A stretch of 64,000 nucleotides of DNA from Amycolatopsis decaplanina DSM 44594 (GTDB taxonomy: Bacteria; Actinomycetota; Actinomycetes; Mycobacteriales; Pseudonocardiaceae), in contig NZ_AOHO01000043.1 of NCBI RefSeq assembly GCF_000342005.1, forward strand, positions 221,926-285,925, given 5' to 3'. The translations under genes and the position numbers were made by a program. The notes beneath the pieces are model-generated. The model was not told where the DNA came from. It did not search any database and was given only the letters and a program-made list of their open reading frames with translations. Shown one piece after another: positions 33,290 through 41,384 of this stretch (position 1 is the stretch's first letter; each line of letters starts with the position of its first letter).

Positions 33290-34344
33290 GCGGGGACAGC
33301 ACGGTCTTGGAGAAACCGAAGCGCGGCCGGATCAAATGCGTGGTGTGGGACCTGGACAACACGCTGTGGGACGGCACCCTGCTGGAAGACGGCGAGGTCA
33401 CCGTCCGCCCCGAAGTGGTGGCGGAGATCAAGCGGCTCGACGAGCTCGGCGTGCTGCATTCGGTGGCCAGCCGCAACGACCACGAAGCGGCGATGGCGCG
33501 GCTGAAGACCGCCGGGCTCGACGAGTACTTCCTGTATCCGCAGATCAGCTGGAACCCCAAATCCGGTTCGGTGGAACGGATCGCGAAGGCGCTCAACATC
33601 GGCCTCGACGCGATCGCGTTCGTCGACGACCAGCCGTTCGAACTGGCCGAGGTCGCGCACGCGCTGCCGTCGGTCAAGACCGTCGACGTGGCGAAACTGG
33701 GGGAGACCCTCGCGTCGGAGGAATTCCGGCCCAAGTTCGTCACCGACGAGTCGCGGGTGCGCCGCGAGCTCTACCGCGCGGCCGCCGTACGGGAGCAGGT
33801 CGAACAGGACCACGAGGGCACCAGCGAGGAATTCCTGTCCACTTTGGACATGAAGTTCACGATCGCCCGTGCCCAGCGGGAAGACCTGCAGCGGGCCGAG
33901 GAACTGACCGTCCGCACCAACCAGCTCAACTCCACCGGCCGGACCTACTCCTACGACGAACTGGACGAGCTGCGCACCTCGCCCGACCACGTGCTGCTCG
34001 TCGCGTCCCTTTCGGACAAGTACGGCGGTTACGGCAAGATCGGGCTGGCGCTGGCCGAACGCGGCGCGCCCACCTGGCATCTGCGGATGATGCTGATGTC
34101 GTGCCGCGTGATGTCGCGCGGGGTCGGCACGGTCCTGCTCAACCACATCATGGGGCTGGCGAAGGAAGACGGCGCGAAGCTGCGCGCGGATTTCGTCGAG
34201 ACCGGCCGTAACCGGGTCATGTACGTGACTTACGCGTTCGCGGGATTCACCGAGATCTCGCGAGACGGCGACAGGCTCGTCCTCGAGTCCGATCTGAGCA
34301 CGATCCAGCCACCGCCGCCCTATCTGACGATGGAGCTGCGATGA
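33286..34344 (+). CDS. fkbH: FkbH-like glyceryl-ACP synthase (HAD fold)
   Basis: A 352-residue protein whose ATG (33286) overlaps the previous stop. The N-terminal HAD-type domain has WDLDNTLW near residue 22 and AFVDDQPFE, as in FkbH proteins, which take a glyceryl unit from 1,3-bisphosphoglycerate, dephosphorylate it and load it on the ACP. The C-terminal half resembles the GNAT-like region of the family (RTNQLNSTG, KYGGYGKIG, MSCRVMSRG, GVGTVLLNHI). It completes a K-J-I-H set. A tetronate pathway also uses FkbH plus ACP, but the FkbI and FkbK partners point to a malonate-level extender. No FkbG-type O-methyltransferase is present in the window. Confidence 0.94.
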   Translation: MSGDSTVLEKPKRGRIKCVVWDLDNTLWDGTLLEDGEVTVRPEVVAEIKRLDELGVLHSVASRNDHEAAMARLKTAGLDEYFLYPQISWNPKSGSVERIAKALNIGLDAIAFVDDQPFELAEVAHALPSVKTVDVAKLGETLASEEFRPKFVTDESRVRRELYRAAAVREQVEQDHEGTSEEFLSTLDMKFTIARAQREDLQRAEELTVRTNQLNSTGRTYSYDELDELRTSPDHVLLVASLSDKYGGYGKIGLALAERGAPTWHLRMMLMSCRVMSRGVGTVLLNHIMGLAKEDGAKLRADFVETGRNRVMYVTYAFAGFTEISRDGDRLVLESDLSTIQPPPPYLTMELR

Positions 34345-35087
34345 CCGCTCCGATCACGGCACGTCCCTGGCTGCCCGGCGGAGTCCCGCCGGGCGCGGCG
34401 ACCAAGCTGTTCTGCTTCCCGCACGCCGGAGCGAGCGCGGCGGTCTACCGGGAATGGGTCCTCGCGGCGGGTGACGACCTGGCCGTCCTGCCGGTCCAGC
34501 TGCCCGGCCGGGCCGAACGCGGCCGGGAGACGCCGCACGAAGACGTCGAGAGTCTTGTCGAGGCCACTATCGAGGGCCTCGGTGACGCGCTCACCGGTGA
34601 CTTCGCGTTCTTCGGGCACAGCGTCGGCGCCTTGACCGCGTACCTGCTCACCCGCAGGCTCGCCGAGCGCGGGGCCACGCTGCCGAAGCACCTGTTCGTC
34701 TCGGGACGGGCGGCGCCGCAGCTGCCCGACACCCGGCTCCAGCTGCGGGCGTTGCCGGACGAGCGGCTCGCCGCCGAACTGCACGCGCTCGGCGGGCTGC
34801 CGGACGTCCTGCGGCGCGAGCGCGAGCTGCTGGCGATGTTCCTGCCGCTGATGCGGGCCGACCTGGCGGTCAACGAGACCTACCAGCACGTCCCAGGGGA
34901 GCCGTTGCCGGTACCGCTGACCGTGTTCGGCGGCGATCGCGATCCGCGGGCCGATCTGGACGAACTGGCGGCGTGGCTCGAACTCTCCGCCGACTCGACG
35001 ATGATGACCTACCCGGGCGGGCACTTCTACCTCGAACAGCACGTGCCGGAGCTGCTGGGCGTGATCCACCGGAAACTGGGCCGATGA
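34341..35087 (+). CDS. Type II thioesterase
   Basis: A 248-residue alpha/beta hydrolase overlapping the FkbH stop (ATGA). It has FCFPHAGASAAVYREW near the N-terminus, the nucleophile elbow GHSVGA, an Asp in GGDRDPRADL and a late His in YPGGHFYLEQH, the standard type II TE triad. These enzymes remove stalled or wrong acyl groups from PKS/NRPS carrier domains. It is a free protein and the window shows no TE domain on any PKS, so it could also help release the chain, but editing is the safer call. Confidence 0.95.
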   Translation: MTAPITARPWLPGGVPPGAATKLFCFPHAGASAAVYREWVLAAGDDLAVLPVQLPGRAERGRETPHEDVESLVEATIEGLGDALTGDFAFFGHSVGALTAYLLTRRLAERGATLPKHLFVSGRAAPQLPDTRLQLRALPDERLAAELHALGGLPDVLRRERELLAMFLPLMRADLAVNETYQHVPGEPLPVPLTVFGGDRDPRADLDELAAWLELSADSTMMTYPGGHFYLEQHVPELLGVIHRKLGR

Positions 35088-35842
35088 CCACGCAGTGGTT
35101 CTCGGCGTGGAAGCAGCCTTCGGGCGCGCTGGGCGAACGACTCCGCCCCGGCCGGGACGTGCACGTGTGGCGGATCGCCCTCGCCCGGGTGCTCGCCCCG
35201 GGCTCGGCCGAGGCCTACGGTCTGCTCGGCGCGCTATCCGAAGACGAGTTGCGCCGGGCGGCCGCCATCACGGTGGACGAGGAACGGGCCCGTTTCCTGG
35301 CCGCGCATGTCGCGCTGCGCGACATCCTCGCCTCCTACACGGGCACCTCGCCGTCCGCGCTGCGGTTCACCCGCGACGGTGACCGCCCGGCCTTGGCCGG
35401 CGCGGCGGGAATCGAGTTCAGCCTGTCCCGTTCCGGCGCGCTGGCGCTGGTCGCGGTCGCGGCCGGGGTCCGGGTCGGTGTGGACGTCGAAGAGGTCCGG
35501 GAGGTCGACCACGACGGCCTGGCCGCGCGGACACTGCGTCCGGAGGAGGCCGCCGCCGTGCGCGAGCCGCTGACCTTCTTCCGGTACTGGACCTGCAAGG
35601 AGGCCTACCTCAAGGTCGACGGCACCGGCCTGGCCGGACTGCCGGGGCCTTCCTTCACCCTCACCGGCGGCGACGTCGAACTCGACGACCGTCCCGAGTG
35701 GACGATCACGGAACTGGACGCCGGCGCCGGCAACGCGGCCGCGCTGGCCGTCCCGGCGCGCCCGGTCACCGTGCGCGCCTTCGACTGGCTTCCCGGCAGG
35801 CAGCGAACGGCCGGGGAGCACCGGAAAGGCGGAGTGAAATGA
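35084..35842 (+). CDS. Sfp-type 4'-phosphopantetheinyl transferase
   Basis: A 252-residue protein with an ATGA start overlap on the thioesterase gene. Sfp-family marks are visible: VGVDVEEV (Mg-binding acidic residues) and the YWTCKEAYLK block (WxxKEA), with the basic LSRSGALAL region before them. It would add phosphopantetheine from CoA to the ACP serines of the PKS modules and to the free extender ACP. Location inside the operon suggests dedication to this pathway. The last 25 residues (after FDWLPG) are not conserved-looking. Confidence 0.95.
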   Translation: MTTQWFSAWKQPSGALGERLRPGRDVHVWRIALARVLAPGSAEAYGLLGALSEDELRRAAAITVDEERARFLAAHVALRDILASYTGTSPSALRFTRDGDRPALAGAAGIEFSLSRSGALALVAVAAGVRVGVDVEEVREVDHDGLAARTLRPEEAAAVREPLTFFRYWTCKEAYLKVDGTGLAGLPGPSFTLTGGDVELDDRPEWTITELDAGAGNAAALAVPARPVTVRAFDWLPGRQRTAGEHRKGGVK

Positions 35843-36543
35843 GCGACCCGAAAGCGGAGCTCGAAGCGTTCATCCAGACCACGGAGTTCAGCTGCCTCGG
35901 CGCTCGCGCGGCGTTGAAGAAGGGCTCGATCGTCCACGGCCACTACGCGGTGCTGGGCGATCCGGAATCGGCTCGTGCCCACTACCGCGACATGCTCGGC
36001 TACGCCCGCGACATCCGGCCCACGTTGTCGGACAAGAGTTTCCGCACGTTCGTGTCCACCTTCGAAGAACCCGGCGGGATCCTCGGCGAGGAGGAGTACG
36101 AACGCCTGCTGTGGCGCCATCTCCAGCTCATTCACGACATCGACAGCCGAACCTATGGCCTCGACGAAGGTGCCACCTCGGACCCCGACGAACCGAACTT
36201 CGGTTTCCACGTCGCCGGGCACTCGTTCTTCGTCGTCGGCATGCACCCCGGTTCGTCCCGGGCGAGCCGGAGGTTCTCCCGGCCGGCGATCGCGTTCAAC
36301 TCGCTGATGCAGTTCATGTTGCTGGGCGACAAGTTCTTCTCGATGCAGGACGCGATCCGCAAACGCGAGACGACCAACAACGGCTCGGTCAACCCGAGCT
36401 TCACCACCTACGAGTACCAGATGCCGTCCCGTCACTTCTCGGGCCGGATGACCGAAGAGGACTGGAAGTGCCCGTTCACTTCGCGGCATGAGCCTTCGTC
36501 GGTCAAGTACACCTCGGACGTGATGCAGCGCCCCACCGGCTGA
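35839..36543 (+). CDS. YqcI/YcgG family protein, probable haem-dependent N-oxygenase
   Basis: A 234-residue protein with an ATGA overlap on the transferase gene, last in the operon. Conserved family blocks are clear: FSCLGARAAL near residue 13, FGFHVAGHSFFVVGMHPGSS followed by RASRRF, IAFNSLMQFM, and a C-terminal NPSFTTYEYQMPSRHFSGR with WKCPF. Characterised members include GntA of guanitoxin biosynthesis and AglA of argolaphos biosynthesis, haem enzymes that hydroxylate nitrogen of arginine-derived or guanidino substrates. Here it implies N-oxidation of an amine or guanidine in the polyketide or its starter. The substrate is unknown. The tight coupling makes membership of the pathway likely. 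Confidence 0.88.
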   Translation: MSDPKAELEAFIQTTEFSCLGARAALKKGSIVHGHYAVLGDPESARAHYRDMLGYARDIRPTLSDKSFRTFVSTFEEPGGILGEEEYERLLWRHLQLIHDIDSRTYGLDEGATSDPDEPNFGFHVAGHSFFVVGMHPGSSRASRRFSRPAIAFNSLMQFMLLGDKFFSMQDAIRKRETTNNGSVNPSFTTYEYQMPSRHFSGRMTEEDWKCPFTSRHEPSSVKYTSDVMQRPTG

Positions 36544-36558
36544 TCTCGTCACGAGAAT

Positions 36559-36588
36559 CCCCCGGCCGCTTCGGCGACCGGGGGCTTT
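36559..36588 (+). terminator. Intrinsic terminator of the PKS/extender operon
   Basis: An 11-bp GC-rich stem (36559-36569 with 36574-36584, one mismatch), TTCG loop, then CTTT, starting 16 nt after the YqcI/YcgG stop. The site sits between convergent genes. Confidence 0.75.
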
Positions 36589-36602
36589 CACGTGACCAGA
36601 CA

Positions 36603-36693
36603 CGTGACTCGCGTGATCAGAGACGGAACTCGCGTGATCAGACGGCGAACTCGTCTGATCACGCGAGTCACGGGTTCAATCACGCGAGTCACG
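36603..36693. repeat. Nested inverted repeats between convergent genes
   Basis: The unit ACTCGCGTGATCAGAC (36628-36643) is answered by its reverse complement at 36653-36668. An outer pair CGTGACTCGCGTGAT (36603-36617) and its reverse complement (36679-36693) encloses it. The related half-site GCGTGATCAGA also occurs at 36611. The cruciform-like structure lies between the operon terminator and the end of the SARP gene, so it may act as a bidirectional terminator or be a repeat of the REP kind. Confidence 0.8.
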
Positions 36694-36714
36694 CTTGCGG
36701 GCCCGCCGAAGCCG

Positions 36715-39090
36715 TCAGGCGAGGGCTTCGACGCGGCGCGGGATCGGGCGGCGGAGCAGCGCTGTGCGGGTCGCGCGCGGAATCCGCTGGTAGACCAGTT
36801 CCCGCAGGGTCGCGCGGCGGAACGTGTAGCCGGCGTCGTCGTCCTCACGGCGCAGCACCGCGAGGCTCGCCAGCCGGGACAGTGTTCCCTCGATCTCCGC
36901 GGTGTCCCGTCCGCAGACCGCGGCGACGTCCTCGGCGGTGAACGCGTCCCCGGCGAGGCTGGCCGCCTTCAGCAGTGATTTCTCGGCGGCGGGCAGGTTG
37001 TCGAGCTGCGCGGCGAGCGTCCGGCGGACCAGCGGAGGCGTCATCGCCTGGCCCAGTCCCGGAAACGGGGTGGCCCGTCCGTGCACGCCCTGGGCGTACG
37101 CGTGCGCGAACCGGGGATTCCCGCCGATCCTGGCGATCAGTTCCTGCCTGCCTCGGATGAGCCGGGCGGTGCCGGGCAGCAGTTTGTCGAGCAATTTGCC
37201 CACGGCGTCGTCGGCAAGCGGGGCGAGTGTCACCGTCGTGCCGCAGCGTTCGCCGTGTCCGGCTTCCAGCAGCCCGGGCCGGGCGGAGGCGACGATCAGG
37301 ATCGGCAGTCCCGCGCAGGCTTCACCGAGCCGGTCGACGGCGTCGCGGGTCTCGACGTCGGCGCGGTGCAGGTCGTCGGCCAATACCACCAGCGGTCCGT
37401 AGGCGGTCAGTTCGGTGGCAGCGGCCCGAAGTGCCGCGTCGCCGCCCTCGGTGCGCAGTCGCGAGGCGGTCTGGGGAAGCAGGCCCGGAACGACGGCGAA
37501 CGCCTCGGTGACGTCGGCTCCCGCGTCCAGCACCCGGATCCGGGGCTGCTCGGACAGGGCTTCGGCGAACTCGGCGAGGAGCCGCGTCTTGCCGATCCCG
37601 GGCTCGCCGAGCACCGTCACCCGATGCGGGCGTCCGCCGCGCTCGACGAAGCCGAGCAGGTGGTTCAGCAGGTCGCGGTCGTGATCGCGGCCGACGAAGC
37701 CGCCGGGATCGGCGGCCTCCGCCACCGGGTGCTGGCGGGCCGAAACGGCGTGCCACCAGCCAGGTGAGTCTTCCGACGCCTCGTGCACCACGGTGGGTTC
37801 GGAGGCTTCGCGGACCGCGTCCGACACGCGGATCCGGCCTTCGGGCGCGCGCAGCGCCGAGCGGACACAGCGGTCCAGTACGGGGCCCGCCACTTGACCG
37901 GGACCAGCGGCGGTGAACTCGACGAGGACGTCTCCGCTGTCGACACCGATCTGGGTCGCGATCCCGGCCGTGGCCAGCCTGTCGAGGATCCTCAGCGCGG
38001 TCCTGGTCGCGTGGACGGCGTCGTCGTCGCCGGTCCGGGGGAGACCGAACAGGGCCAGCACGACGGGCCCCGATTCTCCGGGCAGATGCGCGCCCGCGGC
38101 GATGGCCTCCTCCTCGACGACGGTCCGCAGCCGCGCTTGAGCCTCGACGGCCTCTTCGGGATCGTCGTCCGGCGTGGCGAGGGCGACCCCGATCGCGACG
38201 ACCGGCTTCCGCTCGCTTTCGACAGGCTCCGTGCGGGGCAAGGCGATCACCGGGGCGGGGGTGAACGGCAGCGGCTCGATCACCGGGGTGGGCTCGGGCT
38301 CGGGACGCGGAGCCGGATCCGGCCGCCGGGTGAGAAGGGTTTCGTCGTGCTGGAGGATCGCGCGTTCCAGCTCACGCAGCTCCTTGCCCGGCTCCAGGCC
38401 GAGCCCCTCGGCGAGGCTGGCCCGCGTCGCGCGGTAGACCTCGAGCGCGTCCACGTGACGGCCGCAGCGGTAGAGCGCGGTCATCAGCTGGGCGTTGAGC
38501 CGTTCGCGATTCGGGTTGGCCTCCGCCAGCCCGCGCAGGTCGGTGAGCACCTCGTGGTGGTGCCCCCGGTCCAGCTCCAACCCGAAAAGATCCTCGTGGA
38601 CGGCGATCCGCTGATCCTCCAGCGCGACCAGTTCGGGCCACACCACGCCGGTCTCGGTGAGGTCGGCGAGCACCGGGCCATGCCACAGCGCGAGCGCGTC
38701 ACGGTAGGCCGATACGGCCCGCTCGGCGTCGCCGCCCGCCTGCGCCATCCGCCCTTCGGCGGCGAGCCGCCGGAAGCGGGCGACGTCGACCTGCTCGCTG
38801 TCGACGCGCAGCAGGTATCCGGGCGCGTGGGTGAGCAGCATGGCCTGCTCGGTGCCGCCGGTCCGCTGGGCCAGCGTCGAACGCAGCCCCGAAACGGCGT
38901 TCTGCACCATCTTGCGCGCGGTGGCGGGGATCTCGTCCGCCCAGATCGCCTGCAGCAGCGTGCTGGTGGCGATGACCTCGTTGTGGCGCAACAGAAGATA
39001 GGCGAGCACGGCCCGCTGGGTCGCCCCGCGCAGCACGACCGGACGTCCGTCGTGCACGACGTTGAAGGGGCCGAGGAGGTCGAAACGCAC
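36715..39090 (-). CDS. Large SARP-family regulator (HTH-BTAD-cyclase-like-AAA ATPase)
   Basis: I start it at the GTG at 39090 (VRFDLLGPFNVV), which has AAGGTGG upstream and gives the usual SARP N-terminus. A GTG at 39132 would add 14 residues. Domains in order: OmpR-type winged helix (about 1-90), bacterial activator domain BTAD (about 95-245), a Pro/Glu-rich linker, a degenerate class III cyclase-like region (about 290-450) and an AAA ATPase with Walker A GEPGIGKT and VVLADDLHRAD as Walker B. Such AfsR/SARP proteins bind heptameric direct repeats and activate antibiotic clusters. It is convergent with the PKS operon and the most likely pathway activator. A repeat-rich region lies in front of it. 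Confidence 0.93.
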   Translation of the reverse strand: MRFDLLGPFNVVHDGRPVVLRGATQRAVLAYLLLRHNEVIATSTLLQAIWADEIPATARKMVQNAVSGLRSTLAQRTGGTEQAMLLTHAPGYLLRVDSEQVDVARFRRLAAEGRMAQAGGDAERAVSAYRDALALWHGPVLADLTETGVVWPELVALEDQRIAVHEDLFGLELDRGHHHEVLTDLRGLAEANPNRERLNAQLMTALYRCGRHVDALEVYRATRASLAEGLGLEPGKELRELERAILQHDETLLTRRPDPAPRPEPEPTPVIEPLPFTPAPVIALPRTEPVESERKPVVAIGVALATPDDDPEEAVEAQARLRTVVEEEAIAAGAHLPGESGPVVLALFGLPRTGDDDAVHATRTALRILDRLATAGIATQIGVDSGDVLVEFTAAGPGQVAGPVLDRCVRSALRAPEGRIRVSDAVREASEPTVVHEASEDSPGWWHAVSARQHPVAEAADPGGFVGRDHDRDLLNHLLGFVERGGRPHRVTVLGEPGIGKTRLLAEFAEALSEQPRIRVLDAGADVTEAFAVVPGLLPQTASRLRTEGGDAALRAAATELTAYGPLVVLADDLHRADVETRDAVDRLGEACAGLPILIVASARPGLLEAGHGERCGTTVTLAPLADDAVGKLLDKLLPGTARLIRGRQELIARIGGNPRFAHAYAQGVHGRATPFPGLGQAMTPPLVRRTLAAQLDNLPAAEKSLLKAASLAGDAFTAEDVAAVCGRDTAEIEGTLSRLASLAVLRREDDDAGYTFRRATLRELVYQRIPRATRTALLRRPIPRRVEALA

Positions 39091-39183
39091 GGGGTCACCA
39101 CCTTGTTCGGGACTTGCGAAGACGATCTCCACCGTGGCCCCGCACCCCGTCCGCCGACAACGCCGTGGCGCGGATACTGGCTC

Positions 39184-39214
39184 GGTGCCAGTGGCACCCG
39201 AGAACGATGCCAGT
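39184..39214. promoter_or_regulatory. Candidate operator between SARP and histidine kinase genes
   Basis: GGTGCCAGTGGCACC (39184-39198) is a perfect 7-1-7 palindrome. TGCCAGT within it recurs at 39208-39214, 22 bp on, which is two helical turns on the same face. Direct repeats with an 11- or 22-bp period are the form SARP proteins bind. The 350-bp gap (39091-39441) holds no convincing gene. Confidence 0.4.
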
Positions 39215-39441
39215 TACCACCCGATGTGTTGACTGTGGACGTTCTCATCTGCTAAGCGCCCTGCCAGGCCACGCATCGACGTCACGCGCCGGGACGAAGG
39301 ACGCCGTGGACGGGACCTTTGTCACTACTCACGATGCCGGCGAGACCAGAAGATCACCGTGCTGGGTGACGTGGTCGTGGATGACGATGGACACGCTGGG
39401 GACACCCGTCGTGGGCGGGCTTTTCCGGCCGGAGGTACGGA

Positions 39442-41169
39442 ATGGTCGCTGAACCGGACGCGGAAGGGGCGGAGAACAGGACCGGCGGCGCGCTGGAGGG
39501 TCTTCGCCTCGATGAGTTGCTGCGCGAGGTCCAGGAGCGGTTCAGCGAGATCGTCGGAACACACGACCGGTTGCAGGGGCTGCTCGAAGCGGTGTTCGCC
39601 GTGGCGACCGGGCTGGAGCTGGACGGGACACTGCAACGGATCGTGCAGGTCGCGGCGGATCTTGTCGATGCCCGCTACGGCGCTCTGGGTGTGCTCGGCG
39701 AAGAAGAGGGGCTCAGCGGCTTCGTTCACGTCGGGATCGACGAGGAGACCAGCGCGACCATGGGCGAACACCCGCAGGGGAAGGGGCTGCTCGGCCTGTT
39801 GCTCCGGCAGCCGCATCCGGTGCGGATCCCGGATCTGACCCGGCATCCGGCCTCAGTGGGCCTCCCGGCGAACCATCCGCCGATGCGCAGCTTCCTCGGC
39901 GCGCCGATCCGGGTGCGCGACCAGGTGTTCGGCAACCTGTATCTCACCGAGAAACGAGGCGCGCCGGAGTTCACCACCGACGACGAGATCGTGCTGCGGG
40001 CGCTGGCGGCCGCGGCCGGAGTGGCGGTCGAGAACGCCGTGCTGTTCAAGAGGGCGAAGGCTCGCGAACGATGGCTGGAGACCGTCGCCCGGATCAACGG
40101 CGGACTGCTGGGCGGGATGACGGTGGCCGACACCTTGAATTTGATCGTCGACCAAGTCCGGGAACTCACGGCGGCGGACCGGGTGCTGGTCGTGCTCGCC
40201 GACGACTCCGGTCGGGAGACCATGTCGGTGAGCGCGGCGTCCGGTGACCGGGCCGACGCGCTGCTCGGCGTCAGGATCTCGGTGGCCCACACGGCGATCG
40301 AAGAAGTGCTGAGGTCGCAGGAGCCGTTGTTCAGCGGGGATTTCGCCGCCTTGACGTCCAAGGAGCCGGAGTCGGTCGTCACCGGATGCGGCCCGGCGGT
40401 CGTCGTCCCGCTGATCGGGAGCGGTGGGGTCGGCGGTCTCCTGATCGCGATACGGGACAAGGGTGCCGCGCCGTTCAAGACGGATCAGGTCCCCATGCTG
40501 GCTTCGTTCGCCGATCAAGCGGCGGTGGCGCTGGAGTTCGCCGACAGGCAGCGCAGCCGGCGGCTGGTGGACGTGCTCGCGGACCGGGCCCGGATCGCGC
40601 AGGATCTGCATGACCATGTCATCCAGCGGCTGTTCGCCACCGGGATGAGTCTGCGAAGTCTCCTTCCCCGGCTCGAAGACGAGCTCGCCAAGACCAAGGT
40701 GACCGCGGGTGTCGAGCAGCTGGATCGTACGGTGCGGGAGATCCGGACCTCGATCTTCGACTTGCACGGCGCCGCCGTGGACCCGGCGGTCAGCCTCCGG
40801 CGGCGGCTGCTCGATGCCGTGGCCGAACTCGGTGGCGAGGCCGCCGTTCCGCCGTCGATACGGATCTCCGGCGCGGTGGACACCCTGGTACCCGGCCGGT
40901 TGCACGGGCACGCCGAAGCGATGGTGCGGGAGATTCTGGGCGACGCGGTCCGGCGGCCGGGGGCCGACCGGATCAGCGTCGGCGTCGAAGCCGGTCCGGA
41001 CGAGCTGGTCGTCGAGGTCGCGGACAAGGGAACCGGGGTCCCGGACGGGGTACCCCGGACCGGGCCGGACGGCATCCGGCGGCGCGCCGAGCGGCACGGC
41101 GGAACGATCGAGTTCGCCGCGGGGCCCGGTGGCGGCACGATCGTGACCTGGCGCGTGCCGCTCGGCTGA
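39442..41169 (+). CDS. GAF-domain sensor histidine kinase (DevS/NreB type), orphan
   Basis: A 575-residue protein, ATG at 39442 behind GGAGG. Two GAF domains (about 45-200 and 215-365) precede a HisKA_3 dimerisation block with the phospho-acceptor in AQDLHDHVIQRLFATG, then a HATPase-like end. No transmembrane segment is seen, so it is cytoplasmic. The N box Asn position (usual ALSN) reads ILGD, and the G2 region is weak, though ADKGTG keeps the Asp. No response regulator gene is adjacent. The next gene encodes a PPOX-fold protein, a pairing that recalls DosR/DevR-type regulons. Signal and target are unknown. Confidence 0.9.
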   Translation: MVAEPDAEGAENRTGGALEGLRLDELLREVQERFSEIVGTHDRLQGLLEAVFAVATGLELDGTLQRIVQVAADLVDARYGALGVLGEEEGLSGFVHVGIDEETSATMGEHPQGKGLLGLLLRQPHPVRIPDLTRHPASVGLPANHPPMRSFLGAPIRVRDQVFGNLYLTEKRGAPEFTTDDEIVLRALAAAAGVAVENAVLFKRAKARERWLETVARINGGLLGGMTVADTLNLIVDQVRELTAADRVLVVLADDSGRETMSVSAASGDRADALLGVRISVAHTAIEEVLRSQEPLFSGDFAALTSKEPESVVTGCGPAVVVPLIGSGGVGGLLIAIRDKGAAPFKTDQVPMLASFADQAAVALEFADRQRSRRLVDVLADRARIAQDLHDHVIQRLFATGMSLRSLLPRLEDELAKTKVTAGVEQLDRTVREIRTSIFDLHGAAVDPAVSLRRRLLDAVAELGGEAAVPPSIRISGAVDTLVPGRLHGHAEAMVREILGDAVRRPGADRISVGVEAGPDELVVEVADKGTGVPDGVPRTGPDGIRRRAERHGGTIEFAAGPGGGTIVTWRVPLG

Positions 41170-41201
41170 CGGCCGGTCCGCGTGCCCAGGACGCGCTGGG
41201 G

Positions 41202-41247
41202 CTCGTGAGTGGTAAGGACGGTTCTAACCGTCCTTACCACTCACGAG
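41202..41247. repeat. 46-nt palindrome, copy 2
   Basis: Identical in arms and loop to the copy at 31786-31831 (arms 41202-41223 and 41226-41247). It lies 32 bp after the histidine kinase stop and about 140 bp before the next gene on the same strand. Confidence 0.9.
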
Positions 41248-41384
41248 GCATGAAGACGGCTGACGGCCGGGCGGCGCTGGTGCCTCTCGGCCGTGATCCT
41301 CGGGACTTCCGGCCCAGGAGTCATCGGTGCCAGGGAGCGCATCCTGGACGATGAATGGTGGTGTGTCGTTCGTGGGGAGTGGTC

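Noticed and set aside
33286..34344. FkbH as part of a tetronate (glyceryl transfer) pathway
   Set aside because: FkbI and FkbK homologues are in the same operon, and no FabH-like tetronate-forming gene is seen, so a malonate-level extender fits better.
36544..36556. Small palindrome TCTCGTCACGAGA after the operon stop
   Set aside because: Too short to interpret beside the clear terminator that follows.
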